Source: Symbiodinium natans
Taxonomy: Eukaryota; Sar; Dinophyceae; Suessiales; Symbiodiniaceae
Direction of reading: 5' to 3'
Length of the DNA stretch: 59,401 nucleotides
NCBI GenBank assembly: GCA_905221605.1
Contig: CAJNDS010002372.1
Coordinates: 404,712-464,112 of the forward strand
This document shows, one piece after another, positions 57,177 to 59,401 of this stretch. Each line of letters opens with the position of its first letter. Position 1 is the first letter of the stretch. The notes beneath the pieces were generated by a model. It saw only the letters and a program-made list of their open reading frames with translations, did no database searches and was not told where the DNA came from. The translations under genes were made by a program, and so were the position numbers.

Positions 57177-58650
57177 TTAAGGTTTAAATGAACTCCTATC
57201 CTGAGGGCTCAAGGTTCCCTGTAAGGTTTACAATGAACTCCTATCCTGAGGGTTCAAGGTTCCCTGGTCTCATCTGTGGGCTGAGCTCCTGGATCTCGTA
57301 ACCTGGCTTCTTCATCAGTGCTGTCGCCGCACTGCAGGCTTCAGAATGCAACATGCAGGGGGATTTTCGGGACTATAGATGGTCCTTTTGCCTACCGGCC
57401 CTAGTTCTGAGGATCTCCGTAGTATGACAGGAACCCTGTGCTATCCCAGGCTCTGAACACCAAACGCTGCATTCCAAACCTAAACCCTCAACGTTACCGT
57501 CTCCTAGGCCTCGAACCCTTAACCATAACCTTTTAAAAAGCCCTGAACCTAGGCTCAAAACCCGAAATCCATAAGCCCTAATTTGCCCTAAACCCTAAAC
57601 CCTAGATCCCTAAGCCCTGCAATCAAGACCACCCCAAAAAAAACAAAATCTGGCGCCAAGGCTCCGCCGATGCGGCCTCTTGGCTGCCGACTTGTTTCCC
57701 TTCAGCGGGTTATGGTCCTTGAGGGCTTTAGGGGTCTCAGGGTTGAGGATAGGGTTTTGGGGTTAGGGTTTATAAGGGTTAAGGTTATAGGCTGCAGGAC
57801 AAGGGTCTCAGGGCTTCAGGGTGTTATGGATATTGAATGGTCTCAGAGTTGTTTTAGGTTTGGGGCTCGGTTTTCTTTTCTGGATCAGGGGCTCCAGTCT
57901 CAACCTCAAATATCGAGGCCTTACCTACACCCCGAACCACCCACACCGAGCCTCAACCCCAAAACACTCCGCAAAGCCTTAACCCTAAGACCCTGCGCCC
58001 AGAGCACTTCAACCCTTAAACCCTAACACCCTAAGCCCCTAAACCCTACAAGCTCTGGAAACCCTTAAGCCCTAAAACGCGAAAACCCCTACAGCCCAAT
58101 TCAAAACCCTCATAAGCCCGTCTAAACCTTTAAGCACCCTGTGTTCTAATTACACCCTGAACCCTCTACACCCTTGACCTTTTTTTCAACCCCGAACCAT
58201 TCTAAATCCTTATCAACCCTTCTGAGTCCTTCTAAGCCCGTATCAACCCTGACCAACCCACATATGCGCCCTTCCTTACAAGGTCCTTATAAGCACTTTC
58301 TCAACCCTTTGTCAACTCTTCTAAATTCTTAGCCTTAAACACTATATGCCCTAGAAACCATACATTCACAAACATATAAACCCATAAACCCTACAAGCCC
58401 AAAGAACCCCAAAAAAGTCCAACCCTGGACCAACCCGTCAGTCCTAGGCCTAGTTGCCCAGCTGCTCTTACCACGGACGCAGTTCTCTTGAGCTCTCGAG
58501 TTGAGGCCGGGGGTTTAAGTTTTTAGTGTAGGGTTTGGGGTTCAGGGTTTGGGGTAGTTGAGGGGATGATGGGCTAAGGTATTCCAAGATTTTCTGGCAA
58601 CTGACCAAATAAGATCTTCCCAATCGAAGATCATGGTTCTTCATTTTTTC
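57177..58650. other. Region downstream of the methyltransferase
   Basis: Contains a 45-bp tandem duplication (57187-57265), then alternating C-rich and G-rich telomere-like sequence. A possible exon lies at 57664-57709 (C-rich to G-rich switch, ending at a GT), reading SADAASWLPTCFPS or, in another frame, APPMRPLGCRLVSLQR. A long C-rich degenerate stretch runs from 57910 to 58440. No family was recognised. Confidence 0.35.
57187..57265 (+). repeat. 45-bp tandem duplication
   Basis: aatgaactcctatcctgagg at 57187 and 57232, with one difference over about 34 shared bases, just after the methyltransferase stop codon. Confidence 0.92.
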
Positions 58651-59250
58651 TGCCGATCGAAAAGTATTCATCTGTTTCAGAAAAGATGAGGAATAATCCC
58701 GATCGAAATCTCAATCGAAAGAATCTTTTTTCAAAAATGCCTACGTCACTCATGATTCTTAGTAAATTTCTATCAAAATGAATAAAAAAGATTAATACGA
58801 ACGATATCTACGACGATCAATCTTCTGTATATATATATATATCTATTTTCAGATCGAATGATAATTGGAGAACTAGATTTTTCCAATTTAATCGATGAAG
58901 ATCATGAAGATTGATAAATTCGTGAGGGAGTAAACGAATGCAATGAGTGCGCGCGTGAAACGCATGAATGTTGTGTGCGGGCGAACTAAAAGAAAGACAA
59001 ACGCCCGCATATTTTGTTATTATTTTGTTCTCTTTTTCCACGCGGCCTATTAATATTCTCTGTTCGCCTGCTATTACACTTTATTTATTATACTATCGCG
59101 GCTCACGAGTTTATTTGATAATGCCGCGAGTGAACAAGAACACATATTTTACTTCATTCGCGAGCAACATAATAAGTCTTTAAAATCGCTCGCGGGAACA
59201 GATACAAAGTATATTGTGTTCACGAGCGCACTAATAATCTTTATACGCGG
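58650..59250. other. AT-rich island at right end
   Basis: AT-rich, with repeated gatcgaa motifs in the left half and gcgag/ctcgc and taataa motifs in the right half, including short inverted pairs such as cgcgagc and gctcgcg. The frames are short and resemble no protein I know. Confidence 0.55.
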
Positions 59251-59401
59251 CCGCGGTGCGGTGGAAGGAAGGGGGGGGGACAGGGGGGCCATGTTGGGGG
59301 GGTGGGCGGAGGCCGGGCGGGCAAGGAAGTGCCATTGCTCCCCCAACCTGGCTTGGGGGGAGGTGGTTGGGGGGTGGTGGGGGGGTGGTTGGGGGGGTGG
59401 G

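Overview
This window looks like nuclear DNA of a unicellular alga, most likely a dinoflagellate. The evidence is internal. TTTAGGG-type telomere-like repeats lie scattered through the whole window rather than at an end. All recognisable genes are on the + strand, one after another. They are cut into very small exons, many of 16 to 90 bases. When exons are joined so that reading phase and family alignment both hold, the introns use GC-AG and GA-AG as well as GT-AG borders, which is typical of dinoflagellates. The species cannot be named from the sequence alone. No long ORF here is a gene: most long ORFs are readthrough of telomere-like repeats.

Layout, left to right. (1) 424-3351: the 3' part of a MATE-family efflux transporter, ending in a short charged tail. 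(2) about 6155 (possibly 4761) to about 26150: an MFS sugar-porter-type transporter, with at least 20 supported exons carrying nearly all the family landmarks in the correct order. (3) about 27980 (start not found) to 38907: a mitochondrial carrier (SLC25) family protein, traceable exon by exon to its stop codon. (4) about 39855 to 47372: a weakly supported gene with a ZIP-like membrane segment. (5) 48605-57176: a protein arginine methyltransferase-like protein with the SAM-binding motif, the double-E loop, the SHW loop and the beta-barrel. The four confident genes encode three membrane transporters of different families and one methyltransferase; nothing suggests they form one pathway. In dinoflagellates such neighbours are normally co-oriented without being co-functional.

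The most striking property is intron architecture. Most introns begin with G-rich telomere-like sequence (TTTAGGG and variants) and end with its complement (CCCTAAA), so each intron is a degenerate inverted repeat that could fold back and bring its two splice sites together. Exons sit exactly where the strand switches from C-rich to G-rich, and this switch was used to find many of them. Splice junctions often carry direct repeats of 4 to 7 bases, as expected of intron-generating transposable elements (introners). Together this suggests telomere-like introners, the best candidate here for an undescribed system.

Other content: block-homogenised variants of the telomere motif, microsatellites (GA, CT, ACAT, GATA, AT), a 69-base C run, small tandem duplications, a perfect 13-bp hairpin, two AT-rich islands, and a repeat-laden telomere-free island at 33.0-33.8 kb. 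No rRNA, tRNA, CRISPR or bacterial-type operon was found.
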